DNA of 5,161 nt from Pseudonocardiales bacterium (GTDB taxonomy: Bacteria > Actinomycetota > Actinomycetes > Mycobacteriales > Pseudonocardiaceae), in assembly GCA_013695005.1 (NCBI GenBank), contig JACDBJ010000259.1:1-5161 (forward strand), written 5' to 3'. Below are positions 4,192 to 5,161 of the stretch, piece by piece. The notes under the pieces are model-generated. The model saw only the letters and a list, made by a program, of their open reading frames with translations, had not been told where the DNA came from and ran no database searches. The translations under genes were made by a program, and so were the position numbers. Numbering within the stretch: the stretch's first letter is position 1; every line of letters begins with the position of its first letter.

Positions 4192-5161
4192 TAGTCGTTC
4201 CCCTGCAGCTTCTTGCGGTTGCGGTCCAGGTCCTCGAGGCCGCCGCAGAGGAAGAACGCCTGCTCAGGCACGTCGTCGAACTCTCCGCTGGCGATCTTGT
4301 CGAACGCCTCGATGGTCTCCTTGAGCGGAACCGTCGAGCCCGGCTGCTGGGTGAACTGCTCGGCGACCAGCAGGTTCTGCGACAGGAACCGCTCGATCCG
4401 TCGGGCCCGGCCGACCAGCTGCTTGTCCTCTTCACTCAACTCATCAATGCCCAGAATGGCGATAATGTCCTGCAGGTCGTTGTAGCGCTGCAGGATCCGC
4501 TTGATCTCGTTGGCCACCCGGAAGTGCTCGTCGCCGACGTACTGCGGGTCGAGGATCCGCGACGTAGAGGTCAGCGGGTCCACCGCCGGGTAGATGCCCT
4601 TCTGGGAGATCGGCCGGGACAGCTCGGTCGTGGCGTCCAGGTGCGCGAACGTGGTCGCCGGTGCCGGGTCGGTGTAGTCGTCAGCCGGCACGTAGATCGC
4701 CTGCATCGACGTGATCGAGCGGCCCCGGGTCGAAGTGATCCGCTCCTGCAGCACGCCCATCTCGTCGGCAAGGGTCGGCTGGTAGCCCACCGCGGAGGGC
4801 ATCCGGCCCAGCAGCGTCGAGACCTCCGAGCCGGCCTGGGTGAACCGGAAGATGTTGTCGATGAACAGCAGCACGTCCTGGTCCTGCTCGTCCCGGAAGT
4901 ACTCCGCCATCGTCAACGCCGACAGCCCGACCCGCATGCGGGTGCCGGGTGGCTCGTCCATCTGACCGAAGACCAGCGCGGTGTCGTTGATGACGCCGGC
5001 CTCGGTCATCTCCGTGATCAGGTCGTTGCCCTCACGGGTGCGCTCACCGACGCCGGCGAACACCGAGGTGCCACCGAAGTTCTTGGCGACACGGGTGATC
5101 ATTTCCTGGATGAGCACCGTCTTGCCAACGCCGGCGCCGCCGAACAGGCCGATCTTGCCGC
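4191..5161 (-). CDS. atpD: F1F0 ATP synthase beta subunit, C-terminal two thirds, runs off the right edge
   Basis: This is the catalytic subunit of F1, where ATP is made from ADP and phosphate. The 322 visible residues begin just before the P-loop GGAGVGKT (5118-5141). Next come GVGERTREGNDL, carrying the catalytic Glu, and the Walker B strand VLLFIDNIFRF. GSEVSTLLGRMPSAVGYQPT and SITSMQAIYVPADDYTDPAP follow, then the DELSEED motif in ILGIDELSEEDKQL near the C-terminus. The protein ends DRNRKKLQGND. All catalytic landmarks in the visible part are intact. The family is about 470-480 residues, so roughly the first 150 lie beyond the right edge, where atpG and atpA would be expected. The last complete codon at the edge ends at 5159; two further bases belong to a split Gly codon. 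The stop codon overlaps the atpC start by one base. Confidence 0.99.
   Translation of the reverse strand, partial: GKIGLFGGAGVGKTVLIQEMITRVAKNFGGTSVFAGVGERTREGNDLITEMTEAGVINDTALVFGQMDEPPGTRMRVGLSALTMAEYFRDEQDQDVLLFIDNIFRFTQAGSEVSTLLGRMPSAVGYQPTLADEMGVLQERITSTRGRSITSMQAIYVPADDYTDPAPATTFAHLDATTELSRPISQKGIYPAVDPLTSTSRILDPQYVGDEHFRVANEIKRILQRYNDLQDIIAILGIDELSEEDKQLVGRARRIERFLSQNLLVAEQFTQQPGSTVPLKETIEAFDKIASGEFDDVPEQAFFLCGGLEDLDRNRKKLQGND
4200..4204 (-). promoter_or_regulatory. Ribosome binding site of atpC
   Basis: AGGGG on the minus strand within the last codons of atpD, eight bases before the GTG at 4191. It supports that GTG over the ATG three codons on. Confidence 0.6.

Noticed and set aside
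3439..4194. Plus-strand open frame of 251 residues opposite DUF2550 and atpC.
   Set aside because: It spans the boundary of two real genes on the other strand, has low-complexity composition and has no ribosome site or motif.

Overview
The window is a dense, very GC-rich stretch with strong G/C third-position bias. Six of the seven visible start codons are not ATG: five GTG and one TTG, with vapB the only ATG. This codon and base use, the DUF2550 gene beside atpC, an Asp-type MurA and a MeaA-type mutase all point to a high-GC actinomycete. A mycolic-acid or Pseudonocardiales relative is plausible, but the genus cannot be fixed from this sequence.

Layout, left to right. (1) 1-504, minus: N-terminal 168 residues of a MeaA/ethylmalonyl-CoA mutase-type B12 enzyme, running off the left edge. 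(2) 585-1853, minus: complete murA (first peptidoglycan step), with Asp in place of the catalytic Cys. (3) 1854-1931: a 78-bp divergent promoter region. (4) 1932-2504, plus: PduO-type cob(I)alamin adenosyltransferase. (5) 2501-3159, minus: a vapB-vapC type II toxin-antitoxin pair whose toxin gene meets the adenosyltransferase gene tail to tail within one CTAG. (6) 3160-3333: vapBC operator/promoter repeats, a weak hairpin and a G-quadruplex-type motif. (7) 3334-3783, minus: DUF2550 membrane protein. (8) 3808-4191, minus: atpC. (9) 4191-5161, minus: atpD, running off the right edge. No stretch over 300 bases lacks a gene, and I see no RNA gene, insertion sequence or CRISPR array.

Read along the minus strand, the order is atpD-atpC-DUF2550-(vapBC)-adenosyltransferase(reversed)-murA-meaA. 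From memory, the atpD-atpC-DUF2550 ... adenosyltransferase-murA frame is the one found in Mycobacterium tuberculosis (Rv1310-Rv1315), where a transposase gene sits where vapBC sits here. The window is therefore mostly a conserved housekeeping block (ATP synthase F1, cell wall, cobalamin) with one accessory insert. The adenosyltransferase makes the cofactor that the MeaA-type mutase needs, so the two B12 genes flanking murA may be functionally linked.

I did not find a convincing novel multi-gene system. The best leads are the vapBC insert with its paired operator repeats, the shared-stop convergent junction, the five-tract G-run motif abutting the end of the atp/DUF2550 unit, and the Asp-type MurA active site.
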